In this document: positions 8,331 through 16,822 of the stretch, piece by piece
How positions within the stretch are numbered: the stretch's first letter is position 1
How the letters are laid out: the number at the start of each line of letters is the position of its first letter
DNA from: Betaproteobacteria bacterium UBA5216
GTDB lineage: Bacteria > Pseudomonadota > Gammaproteobacteria > Burkholderiales > SG8-41
Direction of reading: 5' to 3'
Assembly: GCA_002412495.1 (NCBI GenBank)
Contig: DHVE01000135.1
Span: forward strand, 67,138-131,137
Length of the DNA stretch: 64,000 nt
Program-made: the position numbers and the translations under genes
Notes under the pieces: generated by a model
What the model was told of the DNA's origin: nothing
Seen by the model: the letters and a program-made list of their open reading frames with translations, nothing else
Databases searched by the model: none

Positions 8331-9398
8331 TTATTTACCGGCAACAATATCACGCAACGCCTCCACCAGCCCTGCGCATTGCTCGTCGGTGCCGATGGTG
8401 ATGCGCATGAACGGTGAAATGCGCGGCGGATTGCGAAAATGCCGCACGATGATGCTGCGTTCGCGCAGTTTCGCGGCAATGTCCGCGCCGTCGCGTCCCG
8501 GATAGCGCGCAAAAATAAAATTCGCCGCCGACGGCAATACCTCGAAACCCAGCCCTGTCATGTCGGCAACCAATTTCGCCTTCGATAAGATGACCTTCCG
8601 GCACATCGCGTCGAAATACTCGTTGTCTTCCATCGCCGCCGCCGCCCCCGCTTGAGCAAACCGGTCGAGCGGATAAGAATTAAAACTGTCTTTCACGCGG
8701 TTCAGCGCCTCGATCAAATCCGCGTTACCGGTGGCGTAGCCCACGCGCAAACCGGCGAGCGCGCGCGACTTCGACAGCGTGTGCGTCACCAGCAATTGCG
8801 GATATTGCTTGATCAGTGACACGCATGAAACACCGCCGAAATCGACATAAGCCTCGTCGATCACCACCACGGAATCCGGATTGGCTTTCAGCAAACGCTC
8901 GATATCCGGCATCGGCACCTGCTGGCCCGTGGGCGCATTCGGGTTGGGGAAAATAATGCCGCCGTTGGGCCTTATATAGTCGCCGACATCGATCTGAAAC
9001 GCTGCGTTCAGCGGCACCGGCTCATACGCAATGCCGTATAACCCGCAATACACCGGGTAGAAACTGTAGGTGATGTCGGGGAACAACACCGGCGCTTCCT
9101 GTTTAAGCAAGCCCATGAACACATGTGCCAGTACTTCGTCCGAACCGTTACCGACGAACACCTGGTCGGTCGCGACGCCGTGACGTTTCGCAATCGCCGC
9201 GCGCAATTTGTCACTGGCCGGATCGGGGTACAAGCGCAGCGTGTCACCCACTTCCGCGCGCAAAGCATCCAGCACACGCTTGCTGGGTCCGTAAGGACTT
9301 TCGTTGGTGTTCAATTTCACCAGGTTGGGCAGCTTGGGCTGCTCACCCGGTACGTAGGGCGTCAGGCCGTGGACGACCTTGCTCCAGTAGCGACTCAT
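8331..9398 (-). CDS. hisC: histidinol-phosphate aminotransferase
   Basis: A 355-residue fold-type I PLP enzyme converting imidazole acetol phosphate to histidinol phosphate. The PLP lysine is in HTLSKSRALAGLRVGY (about residue 213). Also seen are LNTNESPYGPS, the GNGSDEVL loop, FPNPNAPTG (the Asn that contacts PLP) and VVIDEAYVDFGG. ATG overlaps the hisD stop by 4 bases (ATGA), indicating translational coupling. Confidence 0.97.
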   Translation of the reverse strand: MSRYWSKVVHGLTPYVPGEQPKLPNLVKLNTNESPYGPSKRVLDALRAEVGDTLRLYPDPASDKLRAAIAKRHGVATDQVFVGNGSDEVLAHVFMGLLKQEAPVLFPDITYSFYPVYCGLYGIAYEPVPLNAAFQIDVGDYIRPNGGIIFPNPNAPTGQQVPMPDIERLLKANPDSVVVIDEAYVDFGGVSCVSLIKQYPQLLVTHTLSKSRALAGLRVGYATGNADLIEALNRVKDSFNSYPLDRFAQAGAAAAMEDNEYFDAMCRKVILSKAKLVADMTGLGFEVLPSAANFIFARYPGRDGADIAAKLRERSIIVRHFRNPPRISPFMRITIGTDEQCAGLVEALRDIVAGK

Positions 9399-10687
9399 CC
9401 CGGTATCCGATACCGCGCCGAAGCCGCATGCGCGGGCAGTCCTTCGCCGCGCGCGAGTTCGGCCGCGATTTCACCGAGCTTCACCGCGCCTTCGCGTGAC
9501 ACATTGATAATGCTCGACCGCTTCTGAAAATCATACACGCCGAGCGGCGACGAAAACCGCGCGGTGCGCGACGTGGGCAACACGTGATTCGGCCCGGCGC
9601 AATAATCGCCCAGTGCTTCCGACGAATATTTGCCCATGAAAATCGCGCCGGCGTGCCGAATCTTCGGCAACAGCGCCTTGGCATTTTCGACCGACAGCTC
9701 CAGATGTTCCGGCGCGATGCGATTCACCATCGCGCAGGCCTCGTCAAGATCGCGCACACGAATCAACGCGCCGCGTCCGTCGAGCGACGCGCGAATAATG
9801 TCCTTGCGCGGCATGTCTTTCATCTGCCGCTCGATACTCGCCGCCACGCGGTCAAGATACGCCGCATCGGGGCATAGCAATATCGCCTGCGCCAATTCGT
9901 CGTGCTCGGCCTGCGAAAACAAATCCATCGCGATCCAGTCGGCGTCGGTCTTGCCGTCGCACACGATGAGTATCTCCGATGGCCCCGCTACCATGTCGAT
10001 GCCCACCACGCCGAACACGCGCCGCTTCGCCGCCGCCACGTAGGCGTTGCCGGGGCCGGTGATCTTGTCCACCTGCGGCAGCGTTTTCGTGCCGTAGGCC
10101 AGCGCGCCCACCGCCTGCGCGCCGCCAATGGTGAACACGCGATCCACGCCGGTCAACGCGGCCGCCGCCAGTACCAACTGATTTTTTTCGCCGTCGGGCG
10201 TGGGCACCACCATGATGATTTCGCCCACACCCGCCACTTTGGCTGGCGTCGCGTTCATGATCACGGTTGAAGGATAGGCTGCCTTGCCGCCCGGCACATA
10301 AATACCCGCGCGATCCAGCGGCGTTACCTGCTGCCCCAGCTCATTGCCGTCGGAATCAATATAAGTATTTGTTTTTATTGACTGTTTTTCGTGGAACTCA
10401 CGCACACGCGTGGCGGCGGCGGCGAGCGCATCGCGTTGCGCGGCGGGCAGCGATTGGAGCGCCGCTTTCAGTTCCGATTGGGGGATTTCCAGTTCGGCCA
10501 GCGTGTTGGCGGAAAGCCGGTCAAAGCGCTGCGTGTATTTAAGCACCGCCGCATCGCCGCGCGTTTTTACATCGGCAAGTATCGACGCGACCGTCGCATC
10601 GACCTTGGGATCCTGCGCGGATTCAAACGCCAGCAGCGCCGTCAGCGCCGCATCAAAACCCGCATCCGCGGTAGACAACCTGCGCAT
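9395..10687 (-). CDS. hisD: histidinol dehydrogenase
   Basis: A 430-residue zinc enzyme that makes the last two oxidations to histidine. Recognisable are YVPGGKAAYPSTVIMNATPAKVAGV, the AGPSEILIV motif, FSQAEHDELAQA with zinc and catalytic residues, and APEHLELSVENA. The hisC start overlaps the stop. One odd feature is an AT-rich stretch near 10356-10385 coding SIKTNTYIDSDG, at the place where homologues usually have a Trp/Tyr-containing segment. It matches the dispersed AT-rich motif seen elsewhere in this window. Confidence 0.97.
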   Translation of the reverse strand: MRRLSTADAGFDAALTALLAFESAQDPKVDATVASILADVKTRGDAAVLKYTQRFDRLSANTLAELEIPQSELKAALQSLPAAQRDALAAAATRVREFHEKQSIKTNTYIDSDGNELGQQVTPLDRAGIYVPGGKAAYPSTVIMNATPAKVAGVGEIIMVVPTPDGEKNQLVLAAAALTGVDRVFTIGGAQAVGALAYGTKTLPQVDKITGPGNAYVAAAKRRVFGVVGIDMVAGPSEILIVCDGKTDADWIAMDLFSQAEHDELAQAILLCPDAAYLDRVAASIERQMKDMPRKDIIRASLDGRGALIRVRDLDEACAMVNRIAPEHLELSVENAKALLPKIRHAGAIFMGKYSSEALGDYCAGPNHVLPTSRTARFSSPLGVYDFQKRSSIINVSREGAVKLGEIAAELARGEGLPAHAASARYRIPG

Positions 10688-10689
10688 GA

Positions 10690-11325
10690 TCAGCCCACGG
10701 CCTTGGCGAACGCATCCAGAATCGGCTGCATCGTTTTACGTTTCAGCTTTAGCGACGCCGGATTCACGATCAGCCGCGAACTGATCTGCGCGATTTCCTC
10801 GACAGCCACCAGATTGTTCGCCTTCAACGTGCTGCCAGTGGAAACCAGATCCACGATGGCATCCGCCAATCCCACCAGCGGCGCAAGCTCCATCGAGCCG
10901 TAGAGCTTGATCAAATCGACATGCACGCCCTTGCCCGCAAAATGCTCGCGCGCGGTCTGCACGTACTTGGTCGCCACCTTCAACCGCGCTCCCTGCTTCA
11001 CCGCGCCCGCGTAATCAAAGCCGCTGCGCACCGCCACCATCATGCGGCAACGTGCAATACGCAAATCAAGCGGCTGATACAACCCCTGACCGCCCTGCTC
11101 ATCAAGCACATCCTTGCCAGCCACGCCCATGTCCGCGCCGCCGAATTGCACATACGTCGGCACATCCGACGCCCGCACAATAATCAGCCGCACATCGCTT
11201 TTGTTGGTGCCAAGAATCAGCTTGCGCGACTTATCCGGATTTTCGGACGTGCGGATGCCCGCCGCGTTAAGCAACGGCAGGGTTTCGTCAAAAATACGGC
11301 CCTTGGAAAGCGCAATGGTAATCAC
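10690..11325 (-). CDS. hisG: ATP phosphoribosyltransferase, short form
   Basis: A 211-residue catalytic subunit for the first, committed step of histidine synthesis. It is the short HisG type, lacking the C-terminal histidine-binding domain, so it needs the regulatory subunit HisZ, which is not in this window. Seen are ITIALSKGRIFDETLPLL, the phosphoribosyl-binding region DLVSTGSTLKANNL and GVAGKDVLDEQG. The start is GTG at 11325. It is the first gene of the leftward his operon here. The stop is 2 bases from the hisD start. Confidence 0.96.
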   Translation of the reverse strand: MITIALSKGRIFDETLPLLNAAGIRTSENPDKSRKLILGTNKSDVRLIIVRASDVPTYVQFGGADMGVAGKDVLDEQGGQGLYQPLDLRIARCRMMVAVRSGFDYAGAVKQGARLKVATKYVQTAREHFAGKGVHVDLIKLYGSMELAPLVGLADAIVDLVSTGSTLKANNLVAVEEIAQISSRLIVNPASLKLKRKTMQPILDAFAKAVG

Positions 11326-11375
11326 GTGAACACGTCCAGCGGCGAAAGCTTCAATTAAAACAATATTTTACCGTA

Positions 11376-11396
11376 CACACCCGCCTAAAGGGTGTG
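11376..11396. terminator. possible terminator hairpin downstream of the cupin gene
   Basis: CACACCC and GGGTGTG (11376-11396) form a 7-bp stem with a 7-base loop, between the cupin gene and hisG. Read leftward it is followed by an A/T-rich stretch with several T residues (TATTGTTTTAATTG). It may end the cupin transcript, but the T-run is not continuous. Confidence 0.35.
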
Positions 11397-11438
11397 CATC
11401 GGTCACCCACCGCCCGATCATCCCGTCACGCCGTGAGA

Positions 11439-12017
11439 TCAGTGTCCACTGCTCCCAAACCACCCCTTCATCTCATCATCAAACTCGCCATCGATCAGCA
11501 CATACAACATCTTCGCCACCTTACCCGAGCGGTTGCTCCACGCGTGATTCGTCCCCAACTGAATCAGCACGTCGCCCGCCTTCAGCGTCACCTCGCCCTC
11601 ATCCAGCAGCATGGTGATTTCGCCTTCAATGCAGATCGCGTAGTCGATGGTTTCCGTGCGATGCATCATCGGGTGCCGGCCGCCACGGCCAAAGGATGAC
11701 GCGGCTTCGTTGCCCATCATCTTGAAAATCTCGCGCGCTTTTTCCGGCGTCATGTTGCGGATTTCTTCGGACTCCGGGGCGATCTCCGCGATGCGAATAA
11801 TGGTGCCGCCCTTGGGTGGATGTATCTGCCGCGGCCCCAGCGTCGGGTCTTCATGCACCGCATGGAGCTTATACGGCAGCGGGCCAGTTTTCCAGATGTC
11901 GTTCGACACGTGCCCGGGCCGCAACGGATTGGTGCGCATCGCCGGCGCGGGGCCATCCTCGATCAAAATCGATTTGCCTTCTTTGTTGTGACCGACGACG
12001 ACTCTTCTGACTGACAT
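11439..12017 (-). CDS. cupin-domain protein
   Basis: A 192-residue protein with a C-terminal cupin barrel (about residues 110-185). The first cupin motif is visible around GGRHPMMHRTETIDYAICIEGEITMLLDEGEV, with metal-ligand candidates His and Glu, and the second around GDVLIQLGTNHAWSNRSGK. The N-terminal part begins RRVVVGHNKEGKSILIEDG, a pattern seen in single-domain cupins often found beside aromatic or small-acid catabolism genes. The substrate is unknown. A Bug receptor lies upstream in the same direction, separated by a perfect inverted repeat. RBS AGGAGAACAGC precedes ATG 12017. Confidence 0.8.
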   Translation of the reverse strand: MSVRRVVVGHNKEGKSILIEDGPAPAMRTNPLRPGHVSNDIWKTGPLPYKLHAVHEDPTLGPRQIHPPKGGTIIRIAEIAPESEEIRNMTPEKAREIFKMMGNEAASSFGRGGRHPMMHRTETIDYAICIEGEITMLLDEGEVTLKAGDVLIQLGTNHAWSNRSGKVAKMLYVLIDGEFDDEMKGWFGSSGH

Positions 12018-12052
12018 GCTGTTCTCCTGTTGGAATTAACGTCAATAGCTTT

Positions 12053-12125
12053 GACACGGATTTACGCACAGGAACGCAAATTAAGCCCAGCGGAAAATCT
12101 GCGTTCCTGTGCGTAAATCCGTGTC
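12053..12125. repeat. perfect 26-bp inverted repeat
   Basis: The left arm 12053-12078 (begins GACACGGATTTACGCACAGG) and right arm 12100-12125 are exact reverse complements over 26 bases, with a 21-base loop. It sits in the 120-base spacer between the Bug gene and the cupin gene, both leftward. No T-tract follows on either strand. Confidence 0.9.
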
Positions 12126-12137
12126 GGAAGAAAAGGG

Positions 12138-13112
12138 TTACTCCGGTTGTATCCCCGCGATCTTGACAATTTCGCCGAGCTTCTTGATCGCCTCCACGAG
12201 CATCGCGCGAAACTCGGCGGCGCTGCTGCCGACCGGTTTTAGTTCGACCTTGGCGTATTGCTCGCGCACTTGCGGCACATTCACCGCGCGCTGCGCTTCT
12301 TTTTCGATGCGCGCGATAATCGGCGCGGGCGTCCTCGCCGGCGCGAGCAAGCCGTGCCAACTGGCTTCCATTTGAGTGTTGTTGAGGCCCGCTTCGGTCA
12401 TGGTCGGCACGTCCGGCAGGTACGACGCGCGTGCCGTGTGGTTATACGCCAGCGCCTTGATGCGTCCGGAGCGGATGTGCGGCAGAGACATTGGCGGTGT
12501 GGCCATCATCACCTGCACCTCGCCGGCAAGCAGCGCCGTCACCGCCGCGCCTGCCCCCTTGTAGGGCACATGCACCATGTTAAGGCCCGCACGCTGATTA
12601 ACGAGCGCAGCCGCCAAGTGCAGCGAGTTGCCGATGCCCGGCGTGCCGTAAGCCAATTTCGCGCCTGGCTTTTTCGAATATTCCAGCAGTTCGCGCACGG
12701 AGTTCACCGGCAGCGTACCGCTCACCACCAGGATGTGCGCATCGGAGCCGGCGATGTGCGAAATCGGAATGAAGTCGCGCAAGGTGTCGTACGGCATCTT
12801 CTTGTAGATGCTCGGATTGACGGCAAACGAGCCGGAGGTCAGCAGCAGCGTGTAGCCATCCGGCGTCGATTTCGCCACGATATCCGCGCCGATGAGACCA
12901 TTGGCGCCGGGCCGGTTATCCACCACGAACTGCTGGTTCATCTGCACGCTGAGTTGCGCCGAGAGGATACGCGCCGACGTGTCGGGCCCGCCCGCGCCGA
13001 AGCCCACGATCACGCGCACGGGGCGGGCAGGGTAGTCTTGGGCGTGCGCCTGAAGCGCCGCAGCGAACGCCGCGACAACCGGTAGCACAACGAGTGAAAT
13101 GTTTTTCCGCAT
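12138..13112 (-). CDS. Bug/TctC-family tripartite tricarboxylate transporter receptor
   Basis: A 324-residue periplasmic solute-binding protein. It has a signal peptide (MRKNISLVVLPVVAAFAAALQAHA) and then the family hallmark DYPARPVRVIVGFGAGGPDTSARIL, the VVDNRPGANGLIGADIV motif and STPDGYTLLL. No tctA/tctB membrane genes are adjacent. ATG 13112 is preceded by GGGAGAGACAATC; the open frame upstream to 13370 is spacer. It probably binds a carboxylate, but the ligand cannot be told from sequence. It shares direction with the cupin gene, so the two may act in one pathway. Confidence 0.9.
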   Translation of the reverse strand: MRKNISLVVLPVVAAFAAALQAHAQDYPARPVRVIVGFGAGGPDTSARILSAQLSVQMNQQFVVDNRPGANGLIGADIVAKSTPDGYTLLLTSGSFAVNPSIYKKMPYDTLRDFIPISHIAGSDAHILVVSGTLPVNSVRELLEYSKKPGAKLAYGTPGIGNSLHLAAALVNQRAGLNMVHVPYKGAGAAVTALLAGEVQVMMATPPMSLPHIRSGRIKALAYNHTARASYLPDVPTMTEAGLNNTQMEASWHGLLAPARTPAPIIARIEKEAQRAVNVPQVREQYAKVELKPVGSSAAEFRAMLVEAIKKLGEIVKIAGIQPE

Positions 13113-13153
13113 GATTGTCTCTCCCGCAAAGTATAGCGCCAACCCCTTGCCCT

Positions 13154-13202
13154 GTCGTTCCCGCGCAGGCGGGAACCCATAACGCCTGTGGCACTTGCGA
13201 AT
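13154..13202. repeat. dispersed GC-rich palindromic repeat, copy 1
   Basis: Contains GTTCCCGCGCAGGCGGGAAC, a hairpin of two 8-base arms, followed by CATAAC and TGGCACTTGCGA. The same roughly 49-base unit occurs in reverse orientation at 46135-46183, with a further palindrome copy at 46078-46102. It lies about 45 bases upstream of a Bug gene start. Confidence 0.8.
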
Positions 13203-13281
13203 CGCGCGTCCGACCTGCCTACCTGCAAGGGTACGGGATATCCGCCGCTGCGGGTAGCAGACATCAGTTACGTTCTTAACC

Positions 13282-15057
13282 TCAAGCCGCCTCCGCAATA
13301 AATTGCAACCGCGCCAGATGCGCGTACAGCGGACTGTCACGCAGCAGTTCCTGGTGCGTGCCCATCGCATGTATGCGCCCGCCGTCCATCACGATAATGC
13401 GATCCGCGTGGCGCACGGTCGCCAGACGGTGTGCGATCACCAGCGTGGTTCGTCCACGTTCGAGCTGCTCCAAAGCCGCGGCCACCTGCCGCTCGCTTTC
13501 GGCGTCGAGCGAACTCGTCGCTTCGTCGAGCAATAAAATCGGCCGGTCGGCGAGCAGGGCGCGCGCAATCGAAATACGCTGACGCTGCCCACCCGATAAT
13601 TTAACGCCGCGCTCACCGAGGTCGGTGTCAAAACCTTGCGGGAGACGTTCGACAAATTCGAGCGCATGCGCCGCCGCGCAAGCCGCGCGTATGTCGGCGT
13701 CGCCGGCATCGGGCCGGCCAAAACGCACATTGTCGCTGACGCTGCCGGAAAAAATCACCGGGTCCTGCGGCACGATGGCGACCGCGCGGCGCAATGCCAG
13801 CGGATCGCAGTGCCGGATGTCGGCGCCGTCAATCAGCAAGCGCCCCGACGTGGGATCGTAAAATCGCAACATCAACGCGAAAATCGTGGATTTGCCCGCG
13901 CCCGATGGCCCCACCAGCGCCACGCGCTCGCCGGGCGCAACGCTGAACGATACCGCGTTCAACACCGGCGATTCCGCCCGGGCCGGATAGGTGAAATGCA
14001 CGTCTTCAAATCGGATCGCGCCCTTCAATCTCGCGGGCAGCGTGATCACCGGCGCTTGCGCGGCCAGCGCGGGCCGCGTGTCAAGCAGTTCAAACAAGCG
14101 CTCCGTCGCGCCCGCCGCGCGCTGTATTTCACCCCACACCTCCGACACGGTGCCCGCGCCGCTCGCCACCACCGCCGCGTAAAACACAAACGCGGACAAC
14201 TGTCCGGCGGTGATGCGCCCCGCGAACACATCATGCCCGCCGATCCACAAAATGCCGCCCACCGCGCAAAAGCCGATCAGCATCACCAACGCAATCAACC
14301 ACGCTTTCACACGGATGCGATGCAGCCCGCTGGCGTACGCGGCTTCGGCGGCCTGATCGAAGCGCGCGCGGGTATGCGCCTCGTGCCCGTAGGCCTGCAC
14401 CGTGCGCACCTCGTGCAGCGATTCGTCGATGTGCGCCGAGACATCCGCCACGCGATCCTGATTGTCGCGCGACAGTCGCCGCACGCGACGCCCCACCACC
14501 AGTATCGGGATCAGCGTCGCGGGCACGCCCAGCACAATCAGCGCCGCGAGCTTGGCGCTGGTGGCGAACAGCATCGCCAGCGCGCCCGCCATCATCAACA
14601 GGTTACGCAAGAACATCGACAACCCGAAACCAATCACCTGCCGTATCTGCTCGGTGTCGTTGGTCAGCCGCGAGGAAATTTCGCCGGTGCGCGCTGCATC
14701 AAAATACGCGGGGGTCAGCGTCAGCACATGCGCGAACACCGAGCGCCGCAGATCGGCGATGATGCGCTCGCCCACGCTCATCATCAGGTAAAAGCGCGCG
14801 TAAGTCGCACACGCCAGCACGGCAGCCACGCCCACCACCGCCGCCAGCGCGAGATTGAGTAGATGCGGATCGCGTGTGCCAAAACCGGCGTCGATCACGT
14901 AGCGCAGACCTTGCCCCAGCGCGAGCACGCAACTGGCGGCGACCACCAGCGCGACGAGTGCACCGGCAACGCGCCAGCGATAAGGCAGCAGAAATCGGCC
15001 CAGGCGCGTGAGGTGGGCGATGTCGCCCTTGGGTTGCAACGGCAGGTTGCCGCTCAT
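13282..15057 (-). CDS. ABC exporter, fused permease and ATPase (MsbA/BmrA-like)
   Basis: A 591-residue half-transporter with a six-helix N-terminal membrane domain (about residues 20-330) and a C-terminal ATPase. Walker A is GPSGAGKSTIFALML, the signature is LSGGQRQRISIARALL and Walker B is ILLLDEATSSLD, followed by the H-loop VIAHRLATV. The X-loop motif DLGERGVKLSGG is typical of lipid or drug exporters working as dimers. The N-terminus (LPLQPKGDIAHLTRLGRFLLPYRW) resembles proteobacterial ABCB-type proteins. The substrate is unknown. It is followed at 28 bases by the 15085-16116 gene. Confidence 0.9.
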   Translation of the reverse strand: MSGNLPLQPKGDIAHLTRLGRFLLPYRWRVAGALVALVVAASCVLALGQGLRYVIDAGFGTRDPHLLNLALAAVVGVAAVLACATYARFYLMMSVGERIIADLRRSVFAHVLTLTPAYFDAARTGEISSRLTNDTEQIRQVIGFGLSMFLRNLLMMAGALAMLFATSAKLAALIVLGVPATLIPILVVGRRVRRLSRDNQDRVADVSAHIDESLHEVRTVQAYGHEAHTRARFDQAAEAAYASGLHRIRVKAWLIALVMLIGFCAVGGILWIGGHDVFAGRITAGQLSAFVFYAAVVASGAGTVSEVWGEIQRAAGATERLFELLDTRPALAAQAPVITLPARLKGAIRFEDVHFTYPARAESPVLNAVSFSVAPGERVALVGPSGAGKSTIFALMLRFYDPTSGRLLIDGADIRHCDPLALRRAVAIVPQDPVIFSGSVSDNVRFGRPDAGDADIRAACAAAHALEFVERLPQGFDTDLGERGVKLSGGQRQRISIARALLADRPILLLDEATSSLDAESERQVAAALEQLERGRTTLVIAHRLATVRHADRIIVMDGGRIHAMGTHQELLRDSPLYAHLARLQFIAEAA

Positions 15058-15084
15058 AACCGAAAATTACGCAAGCTATTGTAT

Positions 15085-16116
15085 TTATTCAATTATTTTA
15101 GAGACCGACAAACTCTGCCCACCCGCCGTCGGCAGAAACATCGACTTGCCGCCCGCGCCACCACCGACGATTACGATCAAGTCTTCCGGTGCGTTCATGA
15201 TCGGCACCATGGAATTGTCGTCGCTTTGATCGACGAACTCCGGAAAGCGCGGCCCCTTCGACTTGCCGCGGTTTTTCATCAGACCCCACGGCTGGCGTGC
15301 CATGTCAAAGAGCGCTTGCTGGATATCACGTTTGTTCCAACCGGCGGCGTGCAGATGCTGCACGTGCTCCAGCCCCAGCACCAAAACCGGATGGCCCTGC
15401 GAATACAGATTGTTCACGCCGAGAGTGGCCATCGACGACGCAAACGTGCACATTATTTCATTCGGCTCGGTCTGCACATTTTCGGTCATGCTGTGCGGCG
15501 CTTCGGCGTTGACCACCGTCACCACGTTTTGCTCGCGCTTGAAGCCACGCGTCACGTGCAGCGGCCCCCATGGATTGGCGGCTTCGTATTCGCCGATGCA
15601 ATAGGTGTATTTGCCCGGATGCCCGGTCTGCGAAGCATCCACACCCGGCCCCGCCCCGCCGATATTCACCAGCACGAGGCGTAGCGCGCGCCCGATGGTC
15701 GCGTTCGCGCGCCAGCCCGGCCCGAACAGGCCGGTGCCGCAGTTGATGCGCAACTGTTGCACGATTGGCCCGTTCACAATAATCAGCGGCGCGCCCGCGT
15801 GCGTGGTGGTTTGACGGTGCGCGAGGCCATACGCCGGCTCCGCCACTGCGCGCAACGCCGCCACCACCACCGGCAGGTATTCCGGTTTGCAGCCCGCCAT
15901 CACCGCGTTGACCGCCACCTGCCGCAGCGTAGCGCGACCCATTTTGGGCGGTACGATGCTGATGAGTGCTTCGGCATCATGCGCCGGCATGCCTTTGAGG
16001 ATCGCATCGACGCGCACCGGCGTCGGCGGCACGATGGGCAGACCGTCGGTCCAGCCGTGGTCGTAAAAATAATCATTGATCGCGTCGTACGAGACGTCAG
16101 AGTCAATTGCGCTCAT
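15085..16116 (-). CDS. conserved protein of unknown function, translationally coupled to the UGSC-like selenoprotein
   Basis: A 343-residue soluble-looking protein with no signal peptide or membrane helix. It begins with a short alpha domain containing DYFYDHGWTDGLPIVPPTP, then a Gly-rich central part (INCGTGLFGPGWRANATIGRALRL and VNIGGAGPGVDAS) and a C-terminal GGGAGGKSMFLPTAGG segment. ATG 16116 overlaps the stop of the upstream selenoprotein gene (ATGA), so the two are almost certainly made together and may form a complex. I recognise it as a conserved family but cannot give a biochemical function. The frame is open to 16206, but the ATG coupling and conserved start favour 16116. Confidence 0.75.
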   Translation of the reverse strand: MSAIDSDVSYDAINDYFYDHGWTDGLPIVPPTPVRVDAILKGMPAHDAEALISIVPPKMGRATLRQVAVNAVMAGCKPEYLPVVVAALRAVAEPAYGLAHRQTTTHAGAPLIIVNGPIVQQLRINCGTGLFGPGWRANATIGRALRLVLVNIGGAGPGVDASQTGHPGKYTYCIGEYEAANPWGPLHVTRGFKREQNVVTVVNAEAPHSMTENVQTEPNEIMCTFASSMATLGVNNLYSQGHPVLVLGLEHVQHLHAAGWNKRDIQQALFDMARQPWGLMKNRGKSKGPRFPEFVDQSDDNSMVPIMNAPEDLIVIVGGGAGGKSMFLPTAGGQSLSVSKIIE

Positions 16117-16724
16117 CGTGGCATCACCGCATCGGGCAACGGAAATGGATGCTCGCTCACTTCGTGCGCCAGCACTTCCGCCGAAGTCGTCAGCGCGTGC
16201 ACGCACTGTTCGGCAATGTCCGCGCCGCGCTTTTCGATCAGCGACGCATCGCGATCGCCCACCGGGTGCGGCACCACGGCGAACGGCAGACTGGCATGGC
16301 CGATGCCTTCCGCCGTCACTTGCGCCAAGGGCGCGAAGGCCGTGCTCACCACAGTAATCGTCGGTATGCCCAGCGATTCGAGTTCGGCCGCGTCACGCGC
16401 GGTCCATGGGGTTGACGAGCCTCAGTGGCCGACACCGTTGATGACCGCATCGCAACCGGCGGCCATTTCCTTGGCGAAGGGCGAAGGCTTGCCGAGATAA
16501 TCCTTGCGCCAGAATGTCACCTGCGCACCATGTTCGCTTTGCAGTTTCTCCGCGATGCCGCGTAGCACGATATCGGCGAATTCCTTGTGGTTGTCGAGCA
16601 CGCCGATGCGCGCGCCGCGCAGCGTTGACAGGCGCGTGGCCAGCACATGCGCCTCGGTTTCAATCGCGCCCGTGGGCACATAAACCGCCACGCCGCCGAT
16701 GGTGCGGGTTTGCGATTGCGTCAT
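16113..16724 (-). CDS. UGSC-like selenoprotein with in-frame UGA (Sec101)
   Basis: A 203-residue reading frame interrupted only by one TGA at 16424-16422. Upstream it codes a Rossmann-like start (LRGARIGVLDNHKEFAD, CDAVINGVGH). Immediately after the TGA it continues GSSTPWTARDAAELESLGIPTIT, which resembles the redox loop of the UGSC (seleno)protein family, where Sec or Cys precedes Gly-Ser-Cys. Here the trailing Cys is Ser (His-Sec-Gly-Ser-Ser). Reading UGA as selenocysteine gives an intact protein whose stop overlaps the next gene's ATG. ATG 16724 follows AAAGGAACTAACC. A hairpin lies 3' of the UGA. Predicted role: a selenium-dependent redox partner of the downstream protein. Without Sec insertion it would be a 100-residue fragment. 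Confidence 0.85.
16386..16405 (-). promoter_or_regulatory. predicted bacterial SECIS hairpin of the UGSC-like gene
   Basis: In the mRNA, CCGCG and CGCGG pair around the loop CGUGA, extended by two G-C pairs past a bulged A. The loop starts 24 nt after the UGA and has G at its second position. These fit the general bacterial SECIS pattern (stem, small apical loop with early G, loop about 16-37 nt from UGA). SelB binding is inferred, not shown. Confidence 0.6.
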
Positions 16725-16822
16725 GGTTAGTTCCTTTCCGGTGGTATCCTTCGCGACTCGCATCGTAGCCCGCCGGGCAGCGCCGCGCCAGCTTTGGTCA
16801 TGCAATAAATCTTTCATTCGCG

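Noticed and set aside
16422..16817. Stand-alone 131-codon frame ending at the TGA, and a separate short frame 16113-16352
   Set aside because: Both lie in one frame and only UGA separates them; the combined protein has continuous sense and couples to the next gene. Treated as one selenoprotein.
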